Origin: Cycas panzhihuaensis
Lineage: Eukaryota; Cycadophyta
NCBI GenBank assembly: GCA_023213395.1
Contig: CM041465.1
Coordinates: 8,928,001-8,992,000, forward strand
DNA length: 64,000 nt
Reading direction: 5' to 3'
The notes under the pieces were generated by a model, which was not told the DNA's origin, made no database searches, and was given only the letters and a program-made list of their open reading frames with translations. Made by a program: the position numbers and the translations under genes. Positions within the stretch are counted from its first letter, which is position 1. Each line of letters opens with the position of its first letter. Of the stretch, positions 23,205 to 36,201 are shown piece after piece.

Positions 23205-25559
23205 TAATAGTCAATTACATAAATATCATTACATCAATGATAAGCTCAAGTCTTCTAGAGTCTGTTAGACCATAAATGTTGTTGCACAGAATAAAAAAGC
23301 TACCAAAGTCCATATGAAGTGAAGTCCATCTACCGGAATGCATGGGTCATCAGCCATTACAATCGCTAGTTGTGTAGGTACTCCCTTTGTATACATGGAT
23401 CAATTAGGAACTGGTAAGAGTGGATGAATAAGGTCCCACCCCTTGCTCATATGGGAGTGCAAGTAGAAAACTATATATGAGGTACATGGCGCATGGCACA
23501 TGGCAGGCAAGAGTAGCTTTAAAAGTGTGTCCTACCTCTTGCTCAATAGGACTACTCCTTCTTCAGCATCTAATGCCCAAAAATACAGTGGCACTATGTC
23601 CTCAAACATACCATATGGACTGAAAGATGCCTCAGGTCAACAACTTGCCACCATAGGCAAAATAACCAACATTAGAAATTTTTACATGACTGAAAATATG
23701 ATATATGACTTCTGTAGCATATATGACTCTCTCTCATAAATAAAGTACAAGATGATCACGAAGGGTTCTTCAAGAGCCAAAAATAAGTCCATGGTATATG
23801 TCATCCCCTCTATTTAGGGTACATTACATCAAAAAGCCTCGAGAATATAATATGTGCTTGTAGAAGCTAAGAAAAAATAAAGAAAAGTAGAAACTTGTGA
23901 CTTTGAACTAAAGTATCTCCATGAAAATAGCTCCAAAATATATCAAATAATCTATCAAATAAAAGGTCTCTCTGTTACAAACCTAATGCAATAGAAAGGA
24001 CTGAAAAAGTACCTCTCAATCTCAAAATATAGCCAAAAAAAGTGACCAGTACTCTAGAAAATGATAAAAATAGAGACTAGTCCCTTTCAAGACTGGTTGC
24101 TGGTCACATAAACTTCCATATGACCAGGGGCTAAACTATAAAAGGGCTGGAAATTTTGAAAGCATTATATAATATAATTAAATTTATTTTATTTAATGAA
24201 AAAAATAAATTTATTTTAATAAAGATTCACATCCTCCATCAAAGAAATATACCAAAATAAAAGTTATCATATAATTTATCACATCCTTTTAACCCTAATT
24301 AGGGTTTCCCATAATAATATATACCATTTCAAGACGACAGCCACTATTGGTTCATGTTTGCAGGTTTACGAGTGGTGGGGTAGCCACCATTAAAGGAAGC
24401 TCCAAATTCTCTATGGAGTTTGCTCAGACCTCCATCATCTTCACCTCTATTTTCTTCTTCTAGAGCAAGAGCTACTCTCTCAAGGGTAGTGTCATAGCTA
24501 GAGTTGCAAATGCAGGTGTCACCATTATTAAATCTATGAGTTGTGAGTAAGAACATGATGTATAACAAGTCTTTGGCATTGCCATGGATGAAGTGCAGGG
24601 TCATCGTCTATGTGGTGTTTATGCCATGGCCATCTGAATCACGAGATCTACACCGTAGTCAGACCCCACCCACAGAACACCCTCATTGGGTCTCATCAGT
24701 CCTAAGAACTAAGATGATCATGTTGTATGGAGTTGTTGGGAATAGTCTTCAAACATTCCCACAATGCCTTATTATGTTGTGATAATGTATTTATCATTTG
24801 AATTGCTCAAGCATTCAATGTTTTCTTCTAAAAGTAAGTTAGGTCTTAGATTCCTTGGATCTCCATGCATCTCATTCCTCAAACCTTCGATCTATGATAG
24901 ACTGAACCAAGTCCTTAATAGGATCTTTGTAGGGGCAGCATAATGGATCTTGTTTTGAAATGTAGATACTAAGACCAGTCCCCAATAAATCTACAATATT
25001 ATTGATGCATTCTCTTTTAGTTGTAACATCTCGAATGTTTTCTCTCTAAGCAAAAAAGCCTTGTAGATAGGAGTATGAGGTGATGTGGAAGTCATAACTG
25101 TAATATTCTTTGCTACATTGGTAGCACATGTAAGTGGTAAAAATGACGAGGTGCTAAGATGGTAGCCAACTCCACTTGAGGCTGCTCAATGTAACTTGTT
25201 ATCATAAAACTCATTTTTTTATGAGAATCAAATACAAAACATATCAGTCTACATATTTATTTAAATATTTATGTTTGACACCAACCCATCTAAGTAAAAC
25301 CATGGCCATAATAGAAGTTCTAAGTGAGCAAGATCCCTAAAAATGTCATTCACAATAAGCTTTCATCTTGAAAGCCTTTTATCTATAGTTATATCAACAA
25401 TCCTCTCTACAGATCCAGCAACTTGGCTAGTTATAAACAAGTTTTTCTTTTTCTTTTTTCAAAAATACATAAGAGAATAAGCTAGATTTTGAAGGCCTTA
25501 AATACAGAAATTTTGAATATTTTTAACACAAGGAAAGTGCATATCAAAAGAAAAAAAAC
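23205..25559. other. Unassigned sequence between LTR H and copia fragment J
   Basis: 2.3 kb with no conserved domain that I recognise. It may be the interior of the element that owns LTR H. Open frames at 23500-23739 (plus) and 24344-24604 (minus, 86 codons, with an acidic run ALEEENRGEDDGG) have no family I can name. A more persistent minus-strand frame at 24778-25152 is listed separately. Confidence 0.4.
24778..25152 (-). pseudogene. Unrecognised decayed reading frame
   Basis: A minus-strand frame of about 125 codons with only two internal stops, both TAG. It translates to plausible protein including TPIYKAFLLREKTFEMLQL and APTKILLRTWFSLS followed by EMHGDPRNLRPNLLLEENIE. I cannot assign it to a family. 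Composition looks more protein-like than the surrounding sequence. It may be a gene fragment carried by the element owning LTR H, or chance. Confidence 0.3.
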
Positions 25560-25951
25560 ATAACCTTTATCCACTTATAAGTCTATAAATTCCATCAAAA
25601 TGGAGTCACTTCTTTGTTTGCCCTACATTCTCACTCTACAAAGGCATTGTCAAGGTGCAAGCATTACAAACTTAAGGAAGGCTTGGGAGTCTTTCCAAAT
25701 ATGCATTATAGGGGAGTGTTAGAACATAATTTATAATGCACATTTATGGTCAGCCTTATAAGCCATATTTATAATAATGAGTCAGGTTACAAATCCTCAC
25801 ACTCTTGACTTTATGAGTATATAAATCATGTTGTAATTTGTAATTTTCATCTGTTATGAATTGAAGGTATCTTGTGATACTATTTGTGATCTTAGAATCT
25901 TTCGTTGGTTGATTGAGCTACTGAATCCTACAATTTCTTACTATTCTAAGA
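25560..25951 (+). mobile_element. Copia J: 3' end (RNase H tail, purine tract, LTR)
   Basis: Plus-strand frame near 25590-25700 reads STKALSRCKHYKLKEGLGV, the usual terminus of copia RNase H/pol (consensus DIFTKPL..). A purine tract ataggggag (25708-25716) follows. The LTR starts tgttagaacat at 25717 and runs to about 25951. The element sits in the RNase H of copia 0, whose minus-strand frame is cut at about 25966. The 5' part is not found. Confidence 0.6.
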
Positions 25952-25965
25952 GATTAAACTAGAAC

Positions 25966-26594
25966 TAAGTATAAATGTATATCTTGATGTTGATTGTCTC
26001 TCATCATCATTCCCTTGCCTATTTTGAGTCAATAAAGCTATATAATATGACCTCAAATAATTTCTAAAATAAGAGTCCAAATCAAATTATTCCTTGAACA
26101 TACCTCAAAATGTACTTTATTTCCTTCCAATATATGATAGATGGAACACTCATATAACCTGATTCAATACCATCAACATAATTGAAATCATGCCTAGTGT
26201 TAGTCAAATAAATGAGACTACCTACTAGTTGCATGTATAAAGTTTCATCTATAACTTTAGCACCATATTCCTTAGTTAATTTAAGACCAACTTCCATAGG
26301 AGTAGCAACTAGATTGTAGTTCTCCATATGGAAGCATCTTAAAATATCATGTGCATATTTTGACTAAGACATAAACATGTTATCACTCTTTTACTAAATT
26401 TCCATCCCAATATAGAAATGTATAAGTCCAAGTTCAGTCATCTCAAAAGCTTTAGATAATTACTTTTTTAGAGTATTAACCTTTTTAGTATCACTACCAG
26501 TTATGCTAAGACCATCAACATATAAATCTACAATTAGGATTTCATCATCCTTATGTAGTACATATAAGTTGTAATCTAATTTACATCTAGTGAA
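25966..26594 (-). pseudogene. Copia 0 RT C-terminal part and RNase H start
   Basis: Minus strand from 26594: FTRCKLDYNLYVLHKDDE, then the catalytic LYVDGL (consensus LYVDDM/L), ITGSDTKKV, then the well-kept piece 26082-26327 with PMEVGLKL, ETLYMQLVGSLIYLTNTR and ILRYVQGI. Further down comes NDDERQSTSRYTFIL, the start of copia RNase H. The second Asp of the YVDD box is Gly. It is cut off near 25966. Confidence 0.8.
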
Positions 26595-26750
26595 TGTTAG
26601 AGTAGTAATGTTTTCTCTCCAAAGTTAAATAAAAGGTTATGTGTCTAATCCTTTTTTCATTCTGTCTTGACACTAGTCCTTCATGCACAAGCTCATATGT
26701 ATACAATGTATGTATTAAAAGTATCTTCTTCTATTCTTATTATTCAAACA
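26595..26750 (+). repeat. Copia 1 5' LTR
   Basis: Starts tgttagagtagtaatg, like 48577. About 30 bp shorter than the 3' copy, which has an extra ctctctcattaatgcaaggg-type segment. It ends caaaca, followed by a degraded PBS (tagtataaac, 26751-26760). Confidence 0.75.
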
Positions 26751-28139
<1,389 letters not shown>

Positions 28140-28140
<1 letters not shown>

Positions 28141-29060
28141 ATCAGTTTTATCTCTTGATGACTTAGATAAACTCACTAGGTAAAATTACAATGCCTAGAA
28201 GTTAAAAATATAAGGTCTCTTAATGGTTAAAAACGTATGGAATATTGTCATTAGAAAAGAAACAAAACCCACTAATATAGTATATTTAATCATTTGGAAG
28301 GAAAGGAATAGAATTGCACATGTTACCATTATGTTGTCTGTTAGAGACTCATTATTAAGTCATATCAAGGAAGCCACTACATATGTCAATGCATGAAATT
28401 TTCTTGCTTCTCCCTATAGTTAGAAGAATGAAGCTCATATCATTTCTCTTAGAGAATAATTATATAAACTCTAATTAAAAGAAAGAGAACTTGTCTCTAA
28501 TATTATTATAAAAATAATAGAAATTAAGGACAATTTGATCTCTATAGGAGAAATAATATTTGATTATGAAATTATCTATCTCATACTCAATAAACTTCCA
28601 AAGTCTTGTGATAATATGATAAATACCCTTACCATTGGTAGATATACTACTAATATATCTTTGAAACCTTAATATGACACATGTTACAATAAGAACAGAG
28701 AATCAAAAGATATGCAAAAGAGGTTGAAGTTGAAGAAGCCTTCATTTCCAAGTTGAGAATAGAAGGCAATGGTCATTCTAGAAGTAATCTAAGAGGAAGA
28801 GGTAGATTTACTAGAGGAAGGTTATTAAAAGGACGCCTATGCCAACAAACTCTAGATCTTATTATCATTGTGGTTGATTTAGATATTTTTCTAATATCTA
28901 AAGATTTCATAATCCATTAATTTATTATCATTATGGATAAGTTGGATAGATTGCTAATTAATATCCTCAAAGACATACAAAAATTTAGAGAGAGAAAAGA
29001 GTTGAAGGCACTAGAATAATGAACAAACAAGAGAAAATGAAGATAAGACAACTTTTATCA
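28140..29060 (+). pseudogene. Copia 1 gag with zinc knuckles
   Basis: Decayed copia gag: IVIW-KERNRIAH near 28290, KELVSNIIIKIIEIKDNLISIGE near 28490-28550 (the usual K-L-K-D-Q-L wording), then ILNKLPKSCDNMINTL. Downstream are degraded Cys/His segments near 28840-28960 (YYHCG, HNPL-like), the remains of zinc knuckles. Frequent stops and frame changes. Confidence 0.65.
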
Positions 29061-29817
29061 CAGCCATGGCCACTCTTACCCACAATAATAAAAAGTGGTA
29101 TATAGATTCTAGAGCATCCAATCACATGTTAGAAAGAAGAGGTTAGTTCAAAATACTTCAACTATATCTTCTCAACATAATAGTTAAACTTGATAATGAC
29201 TTGCCTTTACATATAAAAGGAAAAGAAATAATTATAATCTTAGTTAATAGCAAAGTTAAAAAAAATGGTGACATACTATATATTCTAGGATTTAAAAAGA
29301 ATCTATTATTTATATCACAACTAAAGAAAAAGAGGCATCATGTTGTATTTAATGAAGATAGAAGATGTTATATATGTGACACAAAGTAAAATGGAATTGT
29401 AATAGCATAAAGGATAAAGATTGACAACCTTTACAAGTTAGTCTCTGCTCTTATATTACCTTATTATGAATAGACAGCTAGAATTATTAAAGAAAGAAAA
29501 TTTGGTAGATGGTCTTCCTAATATATTATTTAATCTATTCATTTACAAAAGTTATATAATTGGAAAGCAACATTGAGTTCCATTTTAAGAAAACACATGA
29601 AAATGTCAAAAGAAGCTAGAATTAGTCCATATAGACTTGTGCAGTCTAATCACACCAAATTCAATTAATGGTATAAGGTACTTTCTTACCTTTGTTAGTG
29701 ATTTTTCTTAAAAAACTTAAATATATTTCCTCTTCAATAAATAATAAGTTTTAGATCATTTTAAAGAATTCAAATCTCAAATAGAGTTAGAAAATGAATA
29801 CAAAATTAAATTTTTTT
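29061..29817 (+). pseudogene. Copia 1 protease and integrase N-terminal part
   Basis: Protease block KKWYIDSRASNHML near 29090 (consensus W-x-L-D-S-G-A-S-x-H-M, here Gly to Arg). Then the open piece 29201-29389 with GDILYILGFKKNLLFISQL, the usual copia V-x-x-V-P-x-L-x-x-N-L-L-S-x-x-Q-L wording. Integrase follows: HKTP-like region near 29650, FVSDFS near 29690 and LENEYKIKF near 29790. The frame breaks at 29817 at the insertion of copia 2 and picks up at 42196. Confidence 0.75.
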
Positions 29818-29822
29818 AATCA

Positions 29823-30052
29823 TGTTAGAATATAATATCTAATTCTTAGTATATTAGTGTATTGTATCTAACTTTCACCTCATAATAGTTAATATTAAGT
29901 AATGTAAACATTCTATGTTTGTTAATTTAAAACCCTAATGGGTTGTTAAACATCTCATGTATAAATATGTAATTGATCTCTCATAATGATCAAGTGAGTT
30001 CATTATTTTTCATACATAGATCTCTTATATATCTGGCTTTCCTAATCCAACA
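29823..30052 (+). repeat. Copia 2 5' LTR
   Basis: 230 bp, tgttagaatataat to ccaaca. TATA box tataaata at 29960-29967. PBS tgatattagagcc follows at 30053-30065, two changes from the initiator-Met consensus. Confidence 0.92.
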
Positions 30053-30065
30053 TGATATTAGAGCC

Positions 30066-31165
30066 ATCTTAGGGTTTGATCCAATATGTAGGAGGCTTTC
30101 CTTATGATTGTATGGTTAGGTTTGTACACCTATATAGTCAAAAAAAGTTTTGTCTCAAATTTTGATAAACTTTTACCTGGAGGGGTGCCTTAACCTACTT
30201 GTCCCTTTTCTCTAAAAAGCTAAAATGTGATTCAATCATCTTCATGCCTTAAAATCTCCTCAAACCTGCATGACTATCATTAGAGTATTTTACTCAATTC
30301 TCACTTTATAGACATCTATATAGAGAGAAAACCAGGTATAAAAAGAAAGCTCTTGACATAAGCTTTCCATTGATATATGACTCGTGGACTATCATCTCCA
30401 AATCTAAAAGTTATTAATAAAAATGAAGAAAACCTAGTCGCCACTTAGAGATTTGACTGGTATTTTCTCATGATTGTGGTATCCATTTAAAACTCTAGTT
30501 GTAGATTTGGAATCTACTCATTAAGACCATTCTTTTGCCACCATTTTTGAAGTGTTTCATGAAAGTCAATTTTTTACCCTATTTATTAACCCGTATTATC
30601 ATTCGTACCACTGCCAGTAGTAGAACCTTTACTCAGGAAAGTACCCTAAATCTTCTTTGCTATATTTTCTTGTTCTTGGCTGAATATTACAGTCTTCTTT
30701 ATTTTATTAAAAAAATAAATAAGGATATACTTATGTTTACCTCCATTTCTAGTGTCTTCCCATGGATAGATAACACTACTTAGTAGCTACCCATTCCCAA
30801 ACTTAGAGACCCTGTTCTAGGGGTCTATAACAATTATAGTGGATCTTTTATTCTTGGCTAAGCACATTGGGAATTTGGAAATAATGTGTGAAGTGAGAGG
30901 AACTGAAAGGACTCAATACCCAGGTCTCAAATAGAACCCACTCACAGATTTGAGCCTCCATGTACCAAAAGGTATATAGGAGGACCCTATAGGACCTTGA
31001 CCCAATCCTAGATTAAGGAGCTTGATCAACTGTTGAAGCCTTGTAGTATAGTGGTTAGTAGTTAGTACCACAAAGTTACCTATCTTGAATCTTTGTTAGA
31101 TGTTTATTGATAGGCCTATGAGTTTAGGTAATCCCATGTCTAGACTTGATAGAATTACTCACCTC
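30066..31165 (+). other. Copia 2 leader, non-coding
   Basis: 1.1 kb between PBS and gag. An 82-codon frame at 30535-30783 shows no domain. The last 300 bp are more G+C-balanced. No separate gene is seen. Confidence 0.6.
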
Positions 31166-32060
31166 ATCATGGCCTCTACTCTTCAACTTTTTGAGTTTAA
31201 AAAACTCTTTGGTGATAACTATAAATCATGGAAGACCAAGATGAGATCCATACTAGTGGCTAGGGTGCTTGGGACTAGACTAAGAGTGTAAAACCTAAAC
31301 CTGTAGATGCTACTAAAAAGAAGATGTACCTGGAATAAAAAGGCCTTGTACTTGCCTCCATAACTCTATCAGTTGCATACTCCATCCTACCTCACATAGT
31401 CAGTGCCACTACTCCTCACGAGGCTTGGACAATATTGAAGACATTGTATACCTAGAAAAATACTACACATGTCATGGCTCTCAAAAATCAAATGGCTACA
31501 CTAAGGATATCTGAATCATAAGACTTTACCTCCTTCCTTGGATGATTCAAGCTACTTCATGATAACCTAGTGTTAGTTGGAGTGAATTATTCATATGGTG
31601 ATCTCATTGATTTTATTATACAAAAACTTCCCATTAAATTCTAGAACTTTGTCACATCTTAAAAGTTGACATCAGAAATTATGCAACCCTCCTTCACTAC
31701 TATCTATGGCCAACTTCTACATCATGAACAGACTGAAACCAACCTCAAAAATGATCTAGAGAATGCATTCTCATATAGAGTGAGTATTTGAGGCAGGGGT
31801 ACCACCAATAGAGGAAATTTTCGTGGATCAAATCAAGGGAGAAGATGACCCACTAACTATATCCCTAGTAGAGGACGATCTTCTCCTCACTCCGACCCTA
31901 CTCAGTACTCAGGAGGATGTCTTGGTCACCAAATCATCTACTATTATTATGGGAAAGCAGGTTATTACACCATTGATTACTGTCACTACGAGGTTGATAT
32001 GGAAAGGGGAATCATAGCTTTCGATAGCCTCTCAAGATAACCCAATAGAAAAGAATCAAT
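31166..32060 (+). pseudogene. Copia 2 gag
   Basis: Starts MASTLQLFEFKKLFGDNYKSW, classic copia gag (L-x-G-x-N-Y-x-x-W). Then SATTPHEAWTILKTLYT, ALKNQMATLRIS and IIQKLPIKF. A Gly/Arg-rich segment (RGNFRGSN) and a degraded zinc knuckle (YYYGKAGYYTIDYCHYE, cysteines largely replaced by Tyr) follow at about 31805-32000. Stops lie at 31290, in the early middle and later. Confidence 0.85.
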
Positions 32061-32540
32061 TAAAGAATAGGAAGAAGAACAAAAATCATGATGATTGGCT
32101 TATAAACTCTAAGCTTCTAGGCACATGATCTAGAGGTGAACTTGGTTTAGCAACATTAGTCCTTCTCAAAATTATGGTTTAGTCAAGCTTAGAGATAACA
32201 CCACTCATCCAATACAAGGACATGGAATTATTTCTATTACCATGCCAGATGGGAACATTGTAAAAGTTGGTCATGTGCTCCATGTATCAAGGATGCCAAA
32301 AAGCCTACTATATGTATCTTAGTTGACTGACAACAAGATCCAAGTTCTATTTGATGGTGATGAATGTGTCATTTTTTTATAAATACAAAGGGAACAAAGT
32401 AATTAGTGAGGGCATCAAAACTAATGGACTGTACAAATTTCTTACCACACCAATTCACCCAGCCCTTCATGTAGCTAAAAATGTTGATAATGAAAACTTT
32501 GCCATTTGCACTCTGGTCATTTATCTTATGATGCTTTATC
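32061..32540 (+). pseudogene. Copia 2 protease region
   Basis: Weak WLINSKLLGT block near 32097, where the D-S-G-A active site would lie, largely destroyed. The downstream wording is well kept: GHGIISITMPDGNIVKVGHV, then HVSRMPKSLLYVS (consensus V-P-x-L-x-x-N-L-L-S) and QVLFDGDECVIF. This is the protease-to-integrase linker of copia pol. Several frames must be combined. Confidence 0.7.
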
Positions 32541-33660
32541 CTTATTAAGCAAACATGATATGGTGCATGGTCTCCTATGGATAGAAAAATCTATCTCTAT
32601 TTGTAACACATGCATGATGGTTAAACAACATAAACTATAATTTTATACCAGCACTACCAAAGCACATTATAAATTATAGCTAATTCATAGTGATATTTGT
32701 GGCCTATTCACTCCTCCATTAATGCAAGAGGTACATTATTACTTAACTTTCCTAGATGATTATACCAAAAAGATTTGGATCTACTTTCTCAAAATAAAAT
32801 CTAATGTATTTGACACCTTTCTCAACTTCAAAGCCAAAGTTGAAAAAGAAAGTGAATGCAACATCAAATGCCTAAGGACTAACAATGGTGGAGAATTCAC
32901 CTCCAATGAATTCTCATAATACTATAAGAAAAATGGTGTACAAAGGTAATTTACAACACCTTACACTCCTCAATCCAATGGAGTGGCTAAGAGAAAAAAT
33001 AGGACTATAATAGAAATGAATCGTTCCCTATTGAAATAAAAAGGGGTGAGCAACAAATAATATGCTAAAGCAGCCAATACAACCATATACCTCCTCAAAT
33101 GAAGTCCAACTAAAGCACTAGAGAATATAACTCCTAAGGAAGCATGGTCGGGATAGAAACCAAATGTTTCACACCTTTGAGTCTTTAGATCTATCATCTA
33201 CATGCATATTCCTATTAAAAAGAGAAAGAAATTAGATGATAAAAGTAGAAGATATATTCTTGTAGGATGCTGTGAGGTATCCAAAGCATATCGATGCCTA
33301 GATCCTCTAACCAATAAGATCTATCCTAATAGGGATGTGCACTTTGATGAATCATCTGATGAAGGCCAAGTTGATAAGATAATTATCCCTACTCAATTAG
33401 ATGACATCATTTTACCAAGTTGGACTCAATTGCACTCTGAGGTACATCAAGGTAAATATCAAGAAATTGAAAATACAGCCCCACCAGCCATCACTACAAG
33501 TGTTTCTAATGAAGCTACAAATTCAAGATCCCATTCATCTAAACATAATGAGGTTGTCAATAACTCAATTCAATCTCAAATCCTCACATAGAAGAGAGTG
33601 CCAAAATGGTACCTAAAAATAATGGAGGAATTTGGAGTAAATCCATATCTCATTTAAGAA
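32541..33660 (+). pseudogene. Copia 2 integrase
   Basis: GAG-pre-integrase zinc-binding part near 32540-32640 (HDMVHGL, CNTCMMVKQHK), then LIHSDICGLFTPPLM, the open piece 32722-32919 with YYLTFLDDYTKKIWIYFLK and LRTNNGGEFTSNEF, TPYTPQSNGVAKRKNRTI with NRSLL (near 32955), and 33202-33591 with KSRRYILVGC, KAYRCLDPLTNKI and RDVHFDES. This spans a full copia integrase with its D-D-E core region, where the second acidic residue is Asn in TNNGGE. Stops within are TAA, TAG and TGA where Gln or Arg is expected. Confidence 0.88.
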
Positions 33661-34690
33661 GGGAGAAGAACTAGAAGTTAAACTCATCTCAGGCTCATTG
33701 CTCAAAAAGATATCTTATATCAGTAAACCAAAAATGATCCTTATTATAAGGATGCAATGAATGAAGAAATGGAATCAATCCACAATAATAGAACCTGGGA
33801 TCTCACTATTCCTCCCCATGGAAAACCTATCATTGGATGCAGATGGTTATATAAAATCAAAGAGAAATATGATGGCTTAATTAAGAAATACAAGGCCCAA
33901 CTTGTTGTAAAGGACTACTCTTAAACTCAAGGAATAGAATATGATGAAACATTTTCTCTTGTCAATAAAATGACTACACTTATGATAGTGATTGCCTTAT
34001 CCATATAAAATAATTTGCTAGTGTATCAAATGGATGTCAAAGGAGCCTTTCTCAATAGAGATCTTCATGAGGAAGTATACATGGAGTAGCCTCTAGGATA
34101 TATCACACAAGGATAGAAGCATCTAATCTGCAAACTCAACAAAGCTCTTTATGGACTAAAATAAGCTCTTAGAGTATGGTATACAAAGATGGACTCATAC
34201 CTACAAAGTCTTGGGATGAAATGATTAGAAGCTGACTCTAAACTTTACATTCACATTAACAAGAATAACCAGGTCACCATTCTTGTATTATATGTAGATG
34301 ATCTAATTCTCACTGGGAGCAACACTAACTAGATCAACTCACTATGACTTCAATTATCAAGAACCTTCAAAATGATAGACCTAGGTGAGATTCACTACTA
34401 CGTGGGGATAGAAATTTATAGGTTGAAGAATGGAATCTTCATGTATCAAAGTAAGTATACAACACAGATACTTAAAAAATTTAGTATGATGGACTGTAAA
34501 CCATCTTTTATGCCCATGAGTTTTGGAACCAAACTTACTCTTGATCTAGATGGGGAGCTAGTAAATGATACCCTTTACAAGAAACTTGTCAAAAATCTTA
34601 GATATCTCACTTCAACAAGACCAGACATTGCATTCATAGTGGGACTAATCTCAAGGTACATGTATAACCTGAAGGTATCTCATTAGAAGG
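33661..34690 (+). pseudogene. Copia 2 reverse transcriptase
   Basis: EEMESIHNNRTWDLTIPPHG near 33765, CRWLYKIKEKYDG, KAQLVVKDYS, GIEYDETFSLV, MDVKGAFLNRDLHEEVYME near 34030-34085, KLNKALYGLK, then the catalytic LYVDDLILTGS near 34288. The piece 34372-34686 has DLGEIHYYVGIEI, SKYTTQILKKF and LRYLTSTRPDIAF. YVDD is intact, but stops at 34087, 34114 and 34162 and elsewhere kill it. Confidence 0.9.
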
Positions 34691-34946
34691 TATCCAATCA
34701 TATTCTTCAATACTTGTAAGGAACAAAGACTTATGGGATTTACTATAGTAATCAAGGATCAAATTAATTAATCAGGTACATAGACTCAGACTGGACATGA
34801 GACATTGATAGTCAAAAATCTACCTTTGAATATTGTTTTGACCTGGGAAATGGCATTATATCTTAGAAAACTAAGAAGTTGTCCACTATATCATTATCTA
34901 TATATGAAGCAAAATATCAAGTAATAGTTCAATCTTCTTGTGAGGC
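34691..34946 (+). pseudogene. Copia 2 RNase H, first part
   Basis: VSNHILQYL, IRYIDSDWT (consensus GYxDSDWA) and a substrate-binding stretch to VQSSCEA at 34946, where gypsy I is inserted. The remainder is at 41655-41900. Confidence 0.85.
34942..34946. other. Target-site duplication of gypsy I (left)
   Basis: gaggc, repeated exactly at 41650-41654. Confidence 0.95.
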
Positions 34947-35957
34947 TGATCCCAAAATAGAGCTAATTGGTGAAGAAGTCAATTATCAACCTTTTCTCCT
35001 TGAGATCCTAGGAGTTAGTATAGAAATCCCAATAACATCAAAATAAAAATAAGCTCACAAAAAGAAATTCTATACCAAAGCATTTATTCTTGACATTACT
35101 CCAAAAGTATGAGGAGTAGTACTTTTATTAAACTATGAAAATCTCTATTTAATGGTGGAGAAATCAACTAGCAAAAGAATGGTTAAATTACAAGGAATAA
35201 ATGATACAATTATACCATAAGGGGGACTCCAACCCTCCAAAATGCTTCTCCAAGGATGCTTCCAAAGTCAAGTACCTTTCACCTCCAAGAACTACCTCTC
35301 CAACCTATAATAGGGCTCAATTTATAGAAAGAAACCAAAATTGCATGTTTAACAAGTGGTAATCATATAAGTATAACCACTAACCACCAGAATGCATGTT
35401 GTCCAAGTGGCCTTCATGCAATTCTTAAAAGTTGTGGCTTGTAAATGACCTTAATGGACTCCAATTTAGCTCAAATTTGGTACACATATAGGAATATATA
35501 TCCCCTCAGCTTTCTCAAAATTTTAGTTCATTTAGATATCATTTGTCTACATTTTGATTCATTTAATTATAATATGTATTTGCTATTTTTCTGTTGTCTA
35601 AGTGGCCTTCATGCAATTCTTAAAGGTGTTGGCTTGTAACTAACCTTAATAGACTCTAATTTAGCTATAATTTGGTACACATATCAAAACACATGTCCCC
35701 TCTTCTTCCTCAGAATTTTAGCTCATTTGGATGTCATTTGACTGCATTTTTATTCATTTAATGATAATATGTATTTGCTATTTTTCTACTAGCTGTGGGA
35801 TAAACCCCACCTTTTGTACACATATAGTAGGATGTGTCTTATTCCTTTACACAAAATTTCATATAATTTTGATACCATTTGGCCATATCTCTTTCAGTTA
35901 TGCCAATGCCTAGCATTTTCTAGATCCTATAAACATATAGTAGATTCTCCTGAATCA
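34947..35957 (-). repeat. Gypsy I 3' LTR
   Basis: 1,011 bp; on the plus strand it runs from tgatcccaaaat to tcctgaatca. It contains two tandem units of about 195 bp (35409-35603, 35604-35798), both starting ggccttcatgcaattc. The purine tract lies at 35958-35973 (minus: aaggaaggggagcc). Confidence 0.92.
35409..35798 (-). repeat. Tandem duplication inside gypsy I LTR
   Basis: Two copies of about 195 bp, visibly diverged but collinear (ggccttcatgcaattc, then atttggtacacatat, then atgtatttgctatttttct). The same pair is in the other LTR (41057-41247 and 41248 onward), so the duplication predates this insertion. Confidence 0.85.
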
Positions 35958-35973
35958 TGGCTCCCCTTCCTTG

Positions 35974-36201
35974 GAAAATAGCCAACTCTTGTTTGCCTTA
36001 GAATTGTAGATGGGGGAAGTGTTGTTCTCCTTATTACCTACTAAACCACTTGGCCTTACTAGGCAATTGTCCTGCTACTCCAATCCTGAAAGATTCATGT
36101 GTCTTATGTCTTATTTTGGTAGATTTTCTCTCCAAGATATAATCTTCCTTGAGAGGCTCCTTACTTTCCAAATACAAGTCATCAACTGAAGGTAAAGTGA
36201 A
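35974..36201 (-). other. Gypsy I 3' internal region
   Basis: Continuation of the pol frame beyond a stop at 36202, minus strand, reading LESKEPLKEDYILERKS and later GQLPSKAKWFS. It could be the C-terminal tail of integrase (the position of a chromodomain in chromoviruses) but shows no convincing chromodomain. Confidence 0.5.

Noticed and set aside
20222-25951. Copia D and copia J as one element with 5' and 3' ends
   Set aside because: The two LTRs do not match by eye, so they are treated as separate elements.
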